Assembly: GCA_963699495.1 (NCBI GenBank)
Contig: CAVOUB010000003.1
Location: forward strand, 62,001 to 126,000
DNA: 64,000 nucleotides
Reading direction: 5' to 3'
Origin: JAIBJN01 sp963699495
Lineage (GTDB): Bacteria > Actinomycetota > Thermoleophilia > Gaiellales > Gaiellaceae
Notes under the pieces: generated by a model
What the model saw: the letters and a program-made list of their open reading frames with translations, nothing else
Database searches by the model: none
Told to the model about the DNA's origin: nothing
In this document: positions 54,015-61,903 of the stretch, piece after piece
How the letters are laid out: each line of letters opens with the position of its first letter
Numbering within the stretch: the stretch's first letter is position 1
Program-made: the position numbers and the translations under genes

Positions 54015-56576
54015 GTGGACGTCATCGTCTCCCACGCCAACACGGACTTCGACGCGCTCGCGGCCATGCTGGCCGCGCGCCGGCTCTATCCGGGCGCGGC
54101 GATCGCGCTGTCCGGGTCGCTGAACCGGAACGTCCGGGAGTTCTACCGCCTGCACGCGGACGAGCTGGAGCTGCTCGAGGCGGGCCGGGTCGACCTCGAC
54201 GCCGTCCGGCGGCTCATCGTGGTCGAGACCGTCCACCCCGAGCGCCTGGGCGAGTTCGAGCGCGTCGCACGCGACCCCGGTGTCGAGGCCGTCGTCTTCG
54301 ACCACCACGCCGGCGAGACGCCCGACTGGGTGAAGCCCGAGAACCTCGTCCTCTCGGAGGACGGTGCCCTCACGACGACGATGGTCGGGATCCTGGCGGA
54401 GCGGGAGATCGTCGTCTCGCCCCTCGAGGCGACGGTCTTCGCACTCGGGATCCACGAGGACACGGGCTCGCTCGGCTACCCGGGAGTGGGCGTGCGGGAC
54501 GCCGAGGCCCTCGCGTGGTGCCTGCGCCACGGGGCCCGGCAGGAGATGGTCGCGCAGTTCCTCCGCTCCCCGCTCGCCGAGGAGGAGCGGGCGCTCCTGG
54601 ACGCGCTCGTCTCCGGACTGGAGACCCACGTCGTCGCGGGGCTCGAGGTGCTGCTGGCGCCGGTCTCCTGGCCCGCGTACGTGGACGGCGTCTCCAACCT
54701 CGCACACAAGATCGTCGATCTCACCGATGCGCGGGCGCTCGTCTGCCTCGTCGAGATGGACCGGCGTGTCTTCTGCGTCGTCCGGACGACCACCCCCGAG
54801 CTGGACGCGGCGGTCATCGCAGCGGCGCTCGGGGGCGGCGGCCACTCACAGGCTGCCTCGGCGGTGCACCACGGCCCGCTTGCGGAGGCGCGAGAGCTCG
54901 TTCTCGCCGCGCTTCCGAAGGCGGCCCGGCCCGTGCCCACCGCGGCGGAGATCATGTCGCGCCCCGCGCGCTTCGTCGGGCCGGACGACAGCGTGTCCGA
55001 GGCGATGGTGCAGTGCCAGCGTCACCGCCAGAGCGGAATCCTCGTCGGCGACGAGCGGCGCCTTGCCGGCAACGTCACGCGCGAGCACCTCGACCAGGCC
55101 ATCGCGCACGGGCTCTCGCACGCGCCCGTGAAGAGCGTGATGAGCACGGAGGTCGCCACCTGCGCGGAGGACACTCCGGTCCCGGTGCTCACCCGCCTGC
55201 TCCGGAGCTCCGACGCCGGCCGCGTCGCCGTCCTCCGGGGGGACGAGGTCGTGGGCGTCGTCGCGCGGAGCGACCTGCTGCGGGCGCTCGGCGAGCCGCT
55301 GGCCGAGGAGGAGGTGCCTGCCGGGCTCGACCTTCGCGACCGGCTCCTCGGCCTCCCCGGCCTGGAGCGGGTCTTCGAGGCGGTGCAGGCGGTGGGGGAG
55401 GGGTTCGAGGGCGTCTACCTCGTCGGCGGCGCCGTGCGCGACCTCCTCATGGACGAGCCGAGCTTCGACGTGGACATCGCCGTCGAGGGCGACGGGATCG
55501 CGTTCGGGCGCGCCCTGGCGAAGGCGCTCGGGGGCCGCGTCGTGCCGCACGACAAGTTCGGGACCGCCGTGGTCGTCTACGACGAGGGGCGCGTGGACGT
55601 CGCGACCGCCCGGACGGAGTTCTACGACTACCCGGGCGCCCTCCCGGCTGTCGAGCAGGCCTCCATCCGCCAGGACCTCTTCCGGCGGGACTTCACGATC
55701 AACGCGCTGGCCGTGTCGCTGAAGGGGGAGGACTTCGGGCGGCTGGTGGACTTCTTCGGCGGCCTGCGCGACCTCGAGGCCCGCGTCCTCCGCGTGCTCC
55801 ACAACCTCTCCTTCATCGACGATCCCACGCGCCTGTTCCGCGCGATCCGCTACGAGAACCGCCACGGCTTCCGCATGGAGGCGCACACGCTGGGCCTGGC
55901 GCGTGCCTGCGTGGAGATGGAGCTGGTCGGCGAGCTGTCCTCGGCCCGGCTCCGGGACGAGCTGGAGGCGCTGCTGTCCGAGGAGGAGGTCGCGGGCACC
56001 CTGCGGCGCCTGGCCGAGCTCCAGCTGGACCGGGCGATCCATCCGCACCTCGAGGCCGGGGAGGACGCCGTCGCGCTCGTCGCGGAGCTGGACGGGCTGC
56101 GGGCGCGCTTCGCACCGGACCTGCCCCTGTGGCGGCCGCGGCTGGCTGCGCTCGCGCGCCGGCTGCCCTCGGACGAGCTCTACGACTGGTTCGAGCGCCT
56201 CCGCCTGCGGCGCCGGGACGCCGACCGGATCGCCGACGCCGTCACGGTGGCTCCCCGGCTGCGCGAGCTCGTCGCGGGCACGGAGGAGCCCGCCGCGCTC
56301 CGCGCGCTGGCCGAGCCTCATGACCCGGACGGGATCCTCATGGCCATGGCCGGCGCGGGCGACGAGGTGCGCTCCCGCCTGGAGCGGTACTTCGACGAGC
56401 TCCGCGACGTCCAGCTGGAGATCTCGGGCGCCGACCTCGCCGAGCTGGGCCTCGGCGAGTCCCCGCAGGTGGGCGAGGTGCTCGACGAGGTGCTGCGGCG
56501 CAAGCTGAACGGCGAGGTCGGAGGCCGCGAGGCCGAGCTCGCTGCCGCGCGCGAGCTCATCGGTACCGCGGCTTGA
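54015..56576 (+). CDS. DHH phosphoesterase-CBS-tRNA nucleotidyltransferase fusion
   Basis: 853 residues in three modules. Residues 1-310: DHH/DHHA1 phosphoesterase, with SHANTDFDALAAM, VVFDHHAGETPDW and GGGGHSQAAS. Residues 315-430: paired CBS domains (MSRPARFVGPDDSVSEAM, MSTEVATCAEDTPVP). Residues 445-853: class II CCA/A-adding nucleotidyltransferase with VYLVGGAVRDLLM, the Asp pair in FDVDIAVEG, RRDFTINALAV and DDPTRLFRAIRYENR. Fusions of this layout occur in cyanobacteria and Aquifex, where the nucleotidyltransferase may add CC or A only; a partner elsewhere in the genome is then expected. Start GTG 54015 follows a TAACCT box (54003-54008) by 6 nt. Overlaps the M50 gene (TTGA). Confidence 0.92.
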   Translation: MDVIVSHANTDFDALAAMLAARRLYPGAAIALSGSLNRNVREFYRLHADELELLEAGRVDLDAVRRLIVVETVHPERLGEFERVARDPGVEAVVFDHHAGETPDWVKPENLVLSEDGALTTTMVGILAEREIVVSPLEATVFALGIHEDTGSLGYPGVGVRDAEALAWCLRHGARQEMVAQFLRSPLAEEERALLDALVSGLETHVVAGLEVLLAPVSWPAYVDGVSNLAHKIVDLTDARALVCLVEMDRRVFCVVRTTTPELDAAVIAAALGGGGHSQAASAVHHGPLAEARELVLAALPKAARPVPTAAEIMSRPARFVGPDDSVSEAMVQCQRHRQSGILVGDERRLAGNVTREHLDQAIAHGLSHAPVKSVMSTEVATCAEDTPVPVLTRLLRSSDAGRVAVLRGDEVVGVVARSDLLRALGEPLAEEEVPAGLDLRDRLLGLPGLERVFEAVQAVGEGFEGVYLVGGAVRDLLMDEPSFDVDIAVEGDGIAFGRALAKALGGRVVPHDKFGTAVVVYDEGRVDVATARTEFYDYPGALPAVEQASIRQDLFRRDFTINALAVSLKGEDFGRLVDFFGGLRDLEARVLRVLHNLSFIDDPTRLFRAIRYENRHGFRMEAHTLGLARACVEMELVGELSSARLRDELEALLSEEEVAGTLRRLAELQLDRAIHPHLEAGEDAVALVAELDGLRARFAPDLPLWRPRLAALARRLPSDELYDWFERLRLRRRDADRIADAVTVAPRLRELVAGTEEPAALRALAEPHDPDGILMAMAGAGDEVRSRLERYFDELRDVQLEISGADLAELGLGESPQVGEVLDEVLRRKLNGEVGGREAELAAARELIGTAA

Positions 56577-57193
56577 GCCTCGAGACCTTCCTCTACCTGG
56601 CGCCGCTCCTCCTTCTGAGCCTCGTGCTGCACGAGCTGGCTCACGCGTACGTGGCGACCTGGCTCGGGGACCCGTCCCCGCGCGCGGACGGTCGGCTGAG
56701 CTTCAACCCGATCGTTCACCTCGACCCGCTCGGCACGGCGATGTTCGCGATCACGGCCTTCGTGTCCACCTTCATCTTCGGCTGGGCGAAGCCGGTGATG
56801 ATCAACCCACGCCACTTTCGGCGGCCGCAGGTCGACATGGCGATCGTGGCCGCGGCCGGGCCGGCGACGAACCTGATCCTTGCCCTCGCGTGTATCGCGA
56901 TCCTCGTCCACGGCGACCTGACCGGGACCGCCTTCAGGGTGCTCGCCTACGCCTATCAGGTCAACGTCGTCCTGGGGCTCTTCAACCTGATCCCGATCCC
57001 GCCGCTCGACGGCTCCCGGATCGTCGCGGCCGTGATGCCCCGCGCGATGCACGCGCGCTGGGCGCAGCTCGACCAGGTCGGGATGCTCGCCCTCTTCGCG
57101 TTGATCTTCGTCTTCAACGACCGCTTCTGGGACGTCTTCGGCGAGATCCTCGACGAGACCACGCGTGTGATGGTCAATATCGTGAACGTATGA
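56573..57193 (+). CDS. M50-family site-2 membrane metalloprotease
   Basis: 206 residues, about four to five membrane helices. Zinc motif LVLHELAHAY (HExxH) in the first helix and the second ligand site FNLIPIPPLDGSRIV. GWAKPVMINPRHFR is typical of the small Rip/YwhC branch of M50 proteases, which cut membrane-bound regulators; no PDZ domain is present. TTG 56573 overlaps the upstream gene (TTGA) and its stop overlaps pgeF (ATGA). Confidence 0.93.
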   Translation: MSLETFLYLAPLLLLSLVLHELAHAYVATWLGDPSPRADGRLSFNPIVHLDPLGTAMFAITAFVSTFIFGWAKPVMINPRHFRRPQVDMAIVAAAGPATNLILALACIAILVHGDLTGTAFRVLAYAYQVNVVLGLFNLIPIPPLDGSRIVAAVMPRAMHARWAQLDQVGMLALFALIFVFNDRFWDVFGEILDETTRVMVNIVNV

Positions 57194-57912
57194 CCCTCTT
57201 CGAGTGGCAGGCTCCCGGGCCGTACCGCGTCGCGTTCTCGAGCCGGCTCGGCGGAGTCAGTGAAGGGCCGTTCGAGTCGCTCAACCTCGGCGTCCTCACC
57301 GACGACGACCCGGAGAACGTCCGCAGGAACCGCAGGCGGCTCTGCGCGAAGCTCGGCGTCGAGCCCGAGACGGCGACCATGGCCTGGCAGATGCACGGCG
57401 CCGAGGTCGTGCGGGCCGACGGCCGGGGAATCGTCACGCCGGGGCTCGAGTTCGAGCGCTGCGACGGCCTCTGGACGGACGAGCCGGGGCGAGGGCTGAT
57501 GCTGCTCGCCGCGGACTGCCTACCGGTCGCGATCGTGCGCGCGAGTGGCGAACCGGCCGTTGCCGCGCTTCACGTCGGCTGGCGTGGTCTCCTTGCCGGA
57601 ATCGTCGAGGCCGGCGCCGTTGCGCTGGGCGGCGGCAAGCTCGCCGCTGCGATCGGGCCCGGAATCGGCGCCTGCTGCTACGAGGTGGGGCACGAAGTGG
57701 CGCAGCCCTTCCGCGAGCGCTTCGGCGCCGACGTCGTCACGGGGCGACATCTCGACCTCGCGGAGGCGGCCGAGCGAGTGCTCCGGGCAGCGGGGTGCGA
57801 GACAGTAGAGCGGGTCGGCCTGTGCACGTCCTGTGAGGAGGGCCTCTTCTTCTCACACCGCCGCGACCGGGGCCGAACGGGCCGCCAGGGGATCGTTGCC
57901 GCTCTCCGCTGA
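57190..57912 (+). CDS. pgeF: peptidoglycan editing factor / multicopper polyphenol oxidoreductase family protein
   Basis: YfiH/PgeF family, 240 residues. Metal/active-site residues: AWQMHGAEVV (His), LAADCLPVAI (Cys) and ALHVGWRGLLAG (His), plus GPGIGACCYEVG. The family was first called laccase; in E. coli it removes wrongly inserted amino acids (L-Ser for L-Ala) from peptidoglycan precursors and also acts on purine nucleosides. Its place between envelope genes and yggS is the common actinobacterial order. ATG 57190 overlaps the previous stop and its 3' end overlaps the yggS start. Confidence 0.93.
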   Translation: MTLFEWQAPGPYRVAFSSRLGGVSEGPFESLNLGVLTDDDPENVRRNRRRLCAKLGVEPETATMAWQMHGAEVVRADGRGIVTPGLEFERCDGLWTDEPGRGLMLLAADCLPVAIVRASGEPAVAALHVGWRGLLAGIVEAGAVALGGGKLAAAIGPGIGACCYEVGHEVAQPFRERFGADVVTGRHLDLAEAAERVLRAAGCETVERVGLCTSCEEGLFFSHRRDRGRTGRQGIVAALR

Positions 57913-58504
57913 GACCCTCCGCGCCAACTACGAGCGCATCCGCAAAGAGGTCGGTCCCGACGTCACCGTCGTCGCGGCGACGAAGTACGTCTCGGTTGAC
58001 GACCTGTCCGCCCTGGCCGAGGCGGGTGTCGAGGTCGTGGGGGAGAACCGCCTGCAGGACCTCGCCGCCAAGCATGCCCGCTACGCGGCCAGCTTCCGCT
58101 GGCACTTCATCGGCCACCTTCAGTCGCGCAAGGCGCGCGACGTGTCGGAGCTCTGCGAGCTCTGCCACTCGCTCTCGAGCCTCTCCGCGGCCGGGCGGCT
58201 GACGATCCCGGCGCTCGTCGAGGTCAATCTCTCCGGCGAGGCGACGAAGTCCGGTGTGGCTCCCGCAGAGCTCTCCGGCTTCCTCGCCGAGGCGCAGATG
58301 CTCGGCGTCGACGTCCGTGGCCTGATGACGATGCCGCCGCTGGCCGACGACGCGGAGGCGTCGCGGCCGTACTTTCGCCGGCTCCGCGAGCTGGCCGCTG
58401 AGCACGGGCTCGGGGAGCTCTCGATGGGGACGTCCCAGGACTACCGGGTCGCCGCCGAGGAGGGTGCCACGCTCGTGCGAGTGGGCTCCGTTCTGTACGA
58501 CTAG
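57896..58504 (+). CDS. yggS: YggS-family PLP homeostasis protein
   Basis: 202 residues from TTG 57896 (PLSAETLRANYERIRKEVG), overlapping pgeF by 17 bp. Shows the PLP Lys in VVAATKYVSVDDL, then GENRLQDLAAKH, WHFIGHLQSRKAR, VEVNLSGEATKSGV, GLMTMPPL and LSMGTSQDYRVAAEEGATLVRVG. Binds PLP without known catalysis and buffers its level. Slightly short but all core motifs are present. Next gene is sepF, as usual in actinobacterial division clusters. Confidence 0.93.
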   Translation: MPLSAETLRANYERIRKEVGPDVTVVAATKYVSVDDLSALAEAGVEVVGENRLQDLAAKHARYAASFRWHFIGHLQSRKARDVSELCELCHSLSSLSAAGRLTIPALVEVNLSGEATKSGVAPAELSGFLAEAQMLGVDVRGLMTMPPLADDAEASRPYFRRLRELAAEHGLGELSMGTSQDYRVAAEEGATLVRVGSVLYD

Positions 58505-58519
58505 TATCGTTCTGGCGTT

Positions 58520-59071
58520 ATGGGACTCGGAGACGTCTGGAGCCGAGCGCTCGTCTACTTCGGCATCGTCGAGGAGAACGAGTACTGGGACGAGGAGGCG
58601 TATGCGGCCGAGGAGGAGCTCGAGCGCACCTACGATCGCGATCGCCAGAACGTCCGGCGCCTGAACCCGAAGGCCGCCGCGCGCCAGCGCGACGAGTTCG
58701 AGGACTGGTCCGAGCCCGACGCGCAGGCGGGCGCGCAGACGGCGGTCATGCGCTCGCCGAGCAGCCGGCGGCTCGAGGCCGTCGCGGCCGCCTCGGTCAA
58801 GGTGCACCTCGTCGTCCCGCGGAGCTTCAACGACGCACAGTCGATCGCGGACAAGTTCAAGGACTCCGTGCCCGTGATCGTCAACCTGCAGAGCGCCGAC
58901 CCGGAGCTCTCGAAGCGCCTGATCGACTTCTCGAGCGGGCTCACCTACGCGCTCGGCGGGAGCATGCAGCGCGTCGCGGACAAGGTCTTCCTCCTGACCC
59001 CGCGCAACGTCGAGGTCTCGGCCGAGGAGCGCGCGCGCCTCATCGACCGCGGCTTCTTCAACCAGGCCTAG
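58520..59071 (+). CDS. sepF: cell division protein SepF
   Basis: 183 residues. The N-terminal amphipathic membrane-binding region (MGLGDVWSRALVYFGIVEE) is followed by an acidic linker and a C-terminal FtsZ-binding domain (HLVVPRSFNDAQSIADKFK, PVIVNLQSADPELSKRLIDF, LGGSMQRVADKVFLLTP). SepF anchors and bundles FtsZ, replacing FtsA in actinobacteria. ATG 58520 lies 9 nt after TATCGT (58505-58510). Confidence 0.95.
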   Translation: MGLGDVWSRALVYFGIVEENEYWDEEAYAAEEELERTYDRDRQNVRRLNPKAAARQRDEFEDWSEPDAQAGAQTAVMRSPSSRRLEAVAAASVKVHLVVPRSFNDAQSIADKFKDSVPVIVNLQSADPELSKRLIDFSSGLTYALGGSMQRVADKVFLLTPRNVEVSAEERARLIDRGFFNQA

Positions 59072-59110
59072 TTAGGTTCGAGCCGCTCCGCGCGGTAGGT
59101 TTCTCGCGCG

Positions 59111-59410
59111 ATGCTTCTCGCGGATGCGATCTCGACGGCCAAGGGCTTCGTGGCCGCCCTGTACTACGTCTACCTGATCTGCATCCTGGCCTACATCATC
59201 ACCAGCTGGGTGCCGCTCCCCTACAACACGACCCTGAACCGGATCCAGCGGTTCCTCTACGACGTCGTCAACCCCTACCTGCGCCTCTTCCGGCGCTTCA
59301 TCCCGCAGCTGAACCTCGGCGGGCTCGGGCTCGACCTGTCGCCGATCGTGGCGATCATCGTCCTCTCGATCGTCCACTCCCTGATCCAGCGCGGGCTCAG
59401 CGCCCTGTAG
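59111..59410 (+). CDS. YggT-family membrane protein
   Basis: 99 residues with two membrane helices (about 13-32, LYYVYLICILAYIITSW, and 75-95, LSPIVAIIVLSIVHSLI) and the family stretch NPYLRLFRRFIPQ between them. Conserved next to sepF and divIVA; thought to help division or envelope integrity. TAGGTT (59096-59101) ends 9 nt before ATG. Confidence 0.9.
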   Translation: MLLADAISTAKGFVAALYYVYLICILAYIITSWVPLPYNTTLNRIQRFLYDVVNPYLRLFRRFIPQLNLGGLGLDLSPIVAIIVLSIVHSLIQRGLSAL

Positions 59411-59444
59411 GAAAGCGGGGCGCCGCGGCGAAGGACTCGCCGGG

Positions 59445-59921
59445 ATGTCCCTCACCCCTGTCGAGATCCGCCATGTCCGGATCGGCCGTCGGCCGCTCGG
59501 CTACGAACGCCCGGGGGTCGATCGCCTGCTCGACGACATCGCCTCGAGCTACGAGGACGTGTGGCGCGACCGGGCCGACCTCCGCGACGAGATCGAGCGC
59601 CTCGAGAGCGAGCTCCGGCGCCAGCGTGAGATCGAGGAGGCCCTGCGGAACACGCTCCTCTCGGCCGAGCGCATGGCCGACGAGCTCAGGGCGCGCGCAC
59701 ATCACGAGGCCGATCTGATCGTGGAGGAGGCCCGCGCGAAGGCGCGGGAGATCGCGGCCGCCGCAGAGGCCGAGGAGCAGCGCGTGCGGGACGAGATCCG
59801 CCGTCTCCGCGCCCTCGAGACCGACGTCCGGGCCGAGTTTCGGGCCTTCCTGGCCTCCGCCCTGGAGCGCCTCGAGGGCGAGCCGGTCGGTGCCCGCGGC
59901 GAGCCCGGCGAGGCCGCCTGA
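59445..59921 (+). CDS. DivIVA-domain protein
   Basis: 158 residues. Starts with the DivIVA membrane-binding region LTPVEIRHVRIGRRPLGYERPGVDRLLDDI, where the usual F-x-R of DivIVA is R-x-G. A long coiled coil follows (about 35-150, rich in E, R, L and A; no membrane helix). Actinobacterial relatives (Wag31-like) mark cell poles or bind septum proteins. Located directly after yggT in the division cluster. Confidence 0.9.
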   Translation: MSLTPVEIRHVRIGRRPLGYERPGVDRLLDDIASSYEDVWRDRADLRDEIERLESELRRQREIEEALRNTLLSAERMADELRARAHHEADLIVEEARAKAREIAAAAEAEEQRVRDEIRRLRALETDVRAEFRAFLASALERLEGEPVGARGEPGEAA

Positions 59922-59949
59922 TCCCCTCAGAGGCCGCAAACCACCCGGA

Positions 59950-59955
59950 TATACT
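59950..59955 (+). promoter_or_regulatory. -10 box TATACT of the DksA/TraR-type gene
   Basis: TATACT, five of six consensus bases, ends 6 nt before GTG 59962. No Shine-Dalgarno lies between, so the mRNA should be leaderless. Confidence 0.6.
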
Positions 59956-59961
59956 CGGTAG

Positions 59962-60318
59962 GTGGACACCGAGCACTTCCGGAAGATCCTCGTCGACGAG
60001 CGTGATCGGGTCGCGTCGACGATCGAGCACCTGCACGAGTCCAACTCGCGGTCGTTCGAGGAAGAGACCGAGGAGGAGACGTACGACAACCACCTCGCCG
60101 ACTCCGCCACCGCGACGCTGAACCGGGAGATCGACTCCACGCTGGAGGAGAACTCCGAGCACGTGTTGCACGGGATCGACGAGGCGCTCGGCCGAATCGA
60201 GAACGGGACGTTCGGGACGTGCTCGGTCTGCGGGAAGCAGATCGCCGAGGATCGGCTCGAGGCTCTCCCGTACGCAACGAGGTGTATCGACTGCCAGCGT
60301 CTCGCCGAGAGGGCCTAG
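59962..60318 (+). CDS. DksA/TraR C4-type zinc-finger protein
   Basis: 118 residues. An N-terminal helical hairpin (FRKILVDERDRVASTIEHLHESN, LNREIDSTLEENSEHVLHG) and a C4 zinc finger with CSVCGKQ and CIDCQRL, 18 residues apart. Family members sit in the secondary channel of RNA polymerase with ppGpp. The acidic tip (EEETEEETYDNH) lacks the standard DxxDxA of DksA, so regulatory behaviour may differ. Starts GTG 59962 with its own TATACT box. Confidence 0.92.
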   Translation: MDTEHFRKILVDERDRVASTIEHLHESNSRSFEEETEEETYDNHLADSATATLNREIDSTLEENSEHVLHGIDEALGRIENGTFGTCSVCGKQIAEDRLEALPYATRCIDCQRLAERA

Positions 60319-60386
60319 TCAACCCGTCGGCGAGGCTGATCGACGTTCGCGTCGGCTCAGCCACGGACGGACGCGTGCCGATCTCC

Positions 60387-60896
60387 ATGGTGGAGCGGTC
60401 GCTGTCGGCCACGCCGTTCCACTGGTTCGGCCTGCTCGCGGTGGCGTTCGCCGCCGTCGTCGCCGACCAGGTGACGAAGCAGATCGTCGTCAGCCAGCTC
60501 GAGTTCGGCGAGTCGGTGCACGTCGTCGGCCCGCTGGAGATCCGGCACGTGACGAACCCCGGGATCGCCTTCGGGCTCTTCTCGAGCTGGGCGACGATCG
60601 TCACCGTCCTCACGGCGGTCGCGGTCGTCTGGATGCTCTTCTACTTCGCCCGCTCGGGGGCCAGGCATCCGGTGCTCCCGGTCGCGCTGGGGCTGCTCGT
60701 GGGCGGGAGCATCGCGAACCTGATCGACCGGCTTCGCCTCGGGCACGTCACCGACTTCCTCGACCTTCGCTTCTGGCCCGCCTTCAACCTCGCCGACTCG
60801 TTCATCGTCGTCGGCGTGACGATCCTCCTGGCGGCGCTGGTCTCCGCCGAGCGCCAGCCACGGCTGCGCCGCACGGCTCCCAAGACCACGGGATGA
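60387..60896 (+). CDS. lspA: lipoprotein signal peptidase (signal peptidase II)
   Basis: Aspartyl membrane protease that cleaves prolipoproteins before the lipidated Cys; 169 residues, four membrane helices. Signatures: VADQVTKQIVVSQL, NPGIAFGLFSSWATIV, GGSIANLIDRLRLGHVTDFLDL (catalytic Asp) and FNLADSFIVVGV (second catalytic Asp). ATG 60387 (MVERSLSATPFHW) is preferred; GTG 60375 possible. Serves lipoproteins such as those at 18367, 28297 and 46741. Followed by a REP-like repeat and rluD. Confidence 0.95.
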   Translation: MVERSLSATPFHWFGLLAVAFAAVVADQVTKQIVVSQLEFGESVHVVGPLEIRHVTNPGIAFGLFSSWATIVTVLTAVAVVWMLFYFARSGARHPVLPVALGLLVGGSIANLIDRLRLGHVTDFLDLRFWPAFNLADSFIVVGVTILLAALVSAERQPRLRRTAPKTTG

Positions 60897-60957
60897 GAGC
60901 TCGAAGCAGGATGACGCTTCGTCGCGGCGACTCGAGGCTTCAGCTTGGTTCGAGCTC
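60897..60957 (+). repeat. REP-like inverted repeat before rluD
   Basis: GAGCTCGAA (60897-60905) and TTCGAGCTC (60949-60957) are perfect 9-bp inverted arms. The interior has CAGGATGACG near the left arm and TTGGTTCGAGCTCT at the right end, matching the glyQ element. It starts at the lspA stop and extends over the rluD start codon. Confidence 0.5.
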
Positions 60958-61880
60958 TGAAGCTCGTCGTCCCGCCTGAGGCGGCCGGCGAGCGGCTCGA
61001 CCGCTTCCTCGCGGCGTGTGAGGGCGTGGGCTCGCGCGCCGCGGCCGAGCGCCTCCTGGGGGACGGCGACGTGCTGGTCGACGGGGCGAAGCGGCCGAAG
61101 AGCCACCGGCTCGCGGGCGGGGAGGAGCTGGAGGTCGAGCTCCCGCCGCGCCGCGAGACGGAGCTCGAGCCGGAGCCGGTCGAGGGCCTCCGCATCGCCT
61201 ACGAGGACGAGCACCTCCTCGTGGTGGACAAGCCCGCCGGCGTGGTCGTACACCCGTCGGCGGGGCATGCGCACGGCACCGTCGTGCACGGGCTGCTCTC
61301 CCAGGCGATCGAAGGTGGTGACGAGCCGGAGCGCCCGGGAATCGTGCACCGGCTCGACCGCGACACGTCCGGCCTCCTCGTCGTCGCCCGCTCGGACGAG
61401 GCGCACAGGCGGCTCCAGCGGCTTCTGCGCAAGCGGGAGCTCGTGCGGGAGTACCTGGCGCTCGTCCGCGGCCGTCCCCGCTCGCGCGCCGGGAGGATCG
61501 AGGCCCCGATCGGCCGCGACCGCCGCGATCCCACCCGCCACTCGCTCGACACCGACACGCCGCGGGATGCCGCGACGAGCTTCGAGGTGGTCGAGCTGCT
61601 GCCCGTTCACGCGCTCCTGCGCGTCCGGCTGGAGACGGGCAGGACTCACCAGATCCGCGTCCACCTCGCCGCCGTCGACCTGCCGGTGTCCGGCGACCCG
61701 ATCTACGGCGTGCCCGGCGACCTCGGCCTCGGGCGCCAGTTCCTGCACGCCGCTCGCCTCGCCTTCCCGCATCCGTTCACCGGCGAGGCGGTGGATGTCG
61801 CCTCGCCGCTTCCGCCGGATCTCGCGACGGCGCTCGACATGGCTCGAACGGGGGACGCCGGTCGCTCTGACCGAAGTTAG
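60945..61880 (+). CDS. rluD: large-subunit rRNA pseudouridine synthase (RluD family)
   Basis: 311 residues. N-terminal S4 RNA-binding domain (ERLDRFLAACEGVGSRAAAERLL, VLVDG). The catalytic domain has LLVVDKPAGVVVHPSAGH, the active-site Asp in HRLDRDTSGLLVVAR, YLALVRGRP and RLETGRTHQIRVHLAAVDLP. RluD-like enzymes modify helix 69 of 23S rRNA; exact positions cannot be read. TTG 60945 overlaps the right arm of the repeat. It is the last gene of the envelope cluster before the secreted protease. Confidence 0.93.
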   Translation: MVRALKLVVPPEAAGERLDRFLAACEGVGSRAAAERLLGDGDVLVDGAKRPKSHRLAGGEELEVELPPRRETELEPEPVEGLRIAYEDEHLLVVDKPAGVVVHPSAGHAHGTVVHGLLSQAIEGGDEPERPGIVHRLDRDTSGLLVVARSDEAHRRLQRLLRKRELVREYLALVRGRPRSRAGRIEAPIGRDRRDPTRHSLDTDTPRDAATSFEVVELLPVHALLRVRLETGRTHQIRVHLAAVDLPVSGDPIYGVPGDLGLGRQFLHAARLAFPHPFTGEAVDVASPLPPDLATALDMARTGDAGRSDRS

Positions 61881-61903
61881 CGTCAGTCAGGGGTTCACCA
61901 CCC

